DNA from: Cellvibrio sp. pealriver | GTDB taxonomy: Bacteria; Pseudomonadota; Gammaproteobacteria; Pseudomonadales; Cellvibrionaceae | NCBI RefSeq assembly: GCF_001183545.1 | Contig: NZ_KQ236688.1 | Location: forward strand, 124,001 to 188,000 | Length of the DNA stretch: 64,000 nt | Direction: 5' to 3' | Part shown: positions 63,897-64,000 of the stretch, piece by piece | Layout of the letters: each line of letters begins with the position of its first letter | Position numbering within the stretch: position 1 is the stretch's first letter | Notes under the pieces: model-generated | The model's input: only the letters and a program-made list of their open reading frames with translations | What the model was told of the DNA's origin: nothing | Databases searched by the model: none | Made by a program: the position numbers and the translations under genes

Positions 63897-64000
63897 ATGT
63901 CATCTATCAAAAAAGTGGTGTTGGCCTATTCCGGCGGCCTCGACACTTCAGTTATCGTCAAATGGCTGCAAGAAAACTACAACTGTGAAGTTATCACCTT
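63897..64000 (+). CDS. argG: Argininosuccinate synthase, N-terminus (partial)
   Basis: 34 codons run to the window edge: M-S-S-I-K-K, then [20 protein letters not shown], the ATP-pyrophosphatase P-loop that identifies ArgG. It condenses citrulline and aspartate in arginine biosynthesis. GGGAG lies 6 nt before the ATG. Only the first ~34 residues are visible; the identification rests on the very characteristic N-terminus. Confidence 0.93.
   Translation, partial: MSSIKKVVLAYSGGLDTSVIVKWLQENYNCEVIT

Noticed and set aside
1..64000. tRNA, rRNA and CRISPR
   Set aside because: No tRNA-like cloverleaf with CCA-proximal stem, no rRNA stretch and no regularly spaced direct repeats were seen on reading. 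A tRNA/CRISPR scan would be decisive.

Overview
The window looks like chromosomal DNA of a Gammaproteobacterium close to Cellvibrio (Cellvibrionales). This rests on gene content: a TonB-receptor-centred N-acetylglucosamine locus with SapC and tryptophan-halogenase-like genes, an RdgC/SbcB repair set, an F7-type che cluster, Cti isomerase and moderate base composition. The genus is an inference. No rRNA, tRNA, CRISPR array, complete insertion sequence or prophage was seen.

Layout. 1-8.1 kb: end of an unknown gene, chromate transporter ChrA, a PstS-OmpA fusion behind a Pho-box-like array, a chemoreceptor, a small unknown protein, a glutathione transferase, and purEK. 8.2-8.9 kb: a Phd/ParE-type toxin-antitoxin pair. 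9-17 kb: an SbtA-like bicarbonate transporter divergent from a LysR regulator, an exo/endonuclease-phosphatase family protein, ApbE, a SulP transporter and a phosphoethanolamine transferase. 16.8-20.1 kb: a CHASE-PAS histidine kinase flanked by the real rdgC and a diverged rdgC 3' remnant, then an intricate inverted-repeat element. 20-28 kb: FKBP isomerase, AI-2E family permease, a periplasmic binding protein, feoAB with a Cys-rich FeoB partner behind a possible Fur box, and cis/trans fatty-acid isomerase. 28-43.7 kb: a DUF3014 protein, then the GlcNAc locus. 43.9-45.4 kb: class I fumarase. 45.7-56.8 kb: a complete chemosensory cluster fused to a partner-switching module (two STAS proteins and a REC-PP2C-HATPase protein). 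56.8-64 kb: a degenerate histidine kinase, beta carbonic anhydrase, exonuclease I, a chemoreceptor and the start of argG.

The most coherent system is the GlcNAc/chitin-sugar locus. A 12-bp palindrome GACAACGTTGTC occurs three times: twice before the TonB receptor and once before nagK. Two of the copies overlap the -35 element of a well-spaced sigma70 promoter. The receptor would import amino sugars across the outer membrane, NagP across the inner membrane, NagK would phosphorylate GlcNAc, and NagA and NagB would deacetylate and deaminate it to fructose-6-phosphate. Between receptor and nag genes lie three flavin-dependent halogenase homologues and a SapC protein. Two of the halogenases carry WxWxIG in place of WxWxIP. 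The nagK leader also contains a strong intrinsic terminator about 130 bp upstream of the gene, suggesting either attenuation or an operator-controlled short RNA.

Other highlights are the chemosensory cluster with a GFF-repeat CheA linker and a CheR-docking tail on its soluble receptor, a histidine kinase lacking its phospho-acceptor histidine and key ATP-binding motifs, the rdgC remnant, and the multi-stem element at 19940-20082. Many start codons were reassigned from the longest frame to an internal ATG with a better ribosome binding site; reasons are given per entry.
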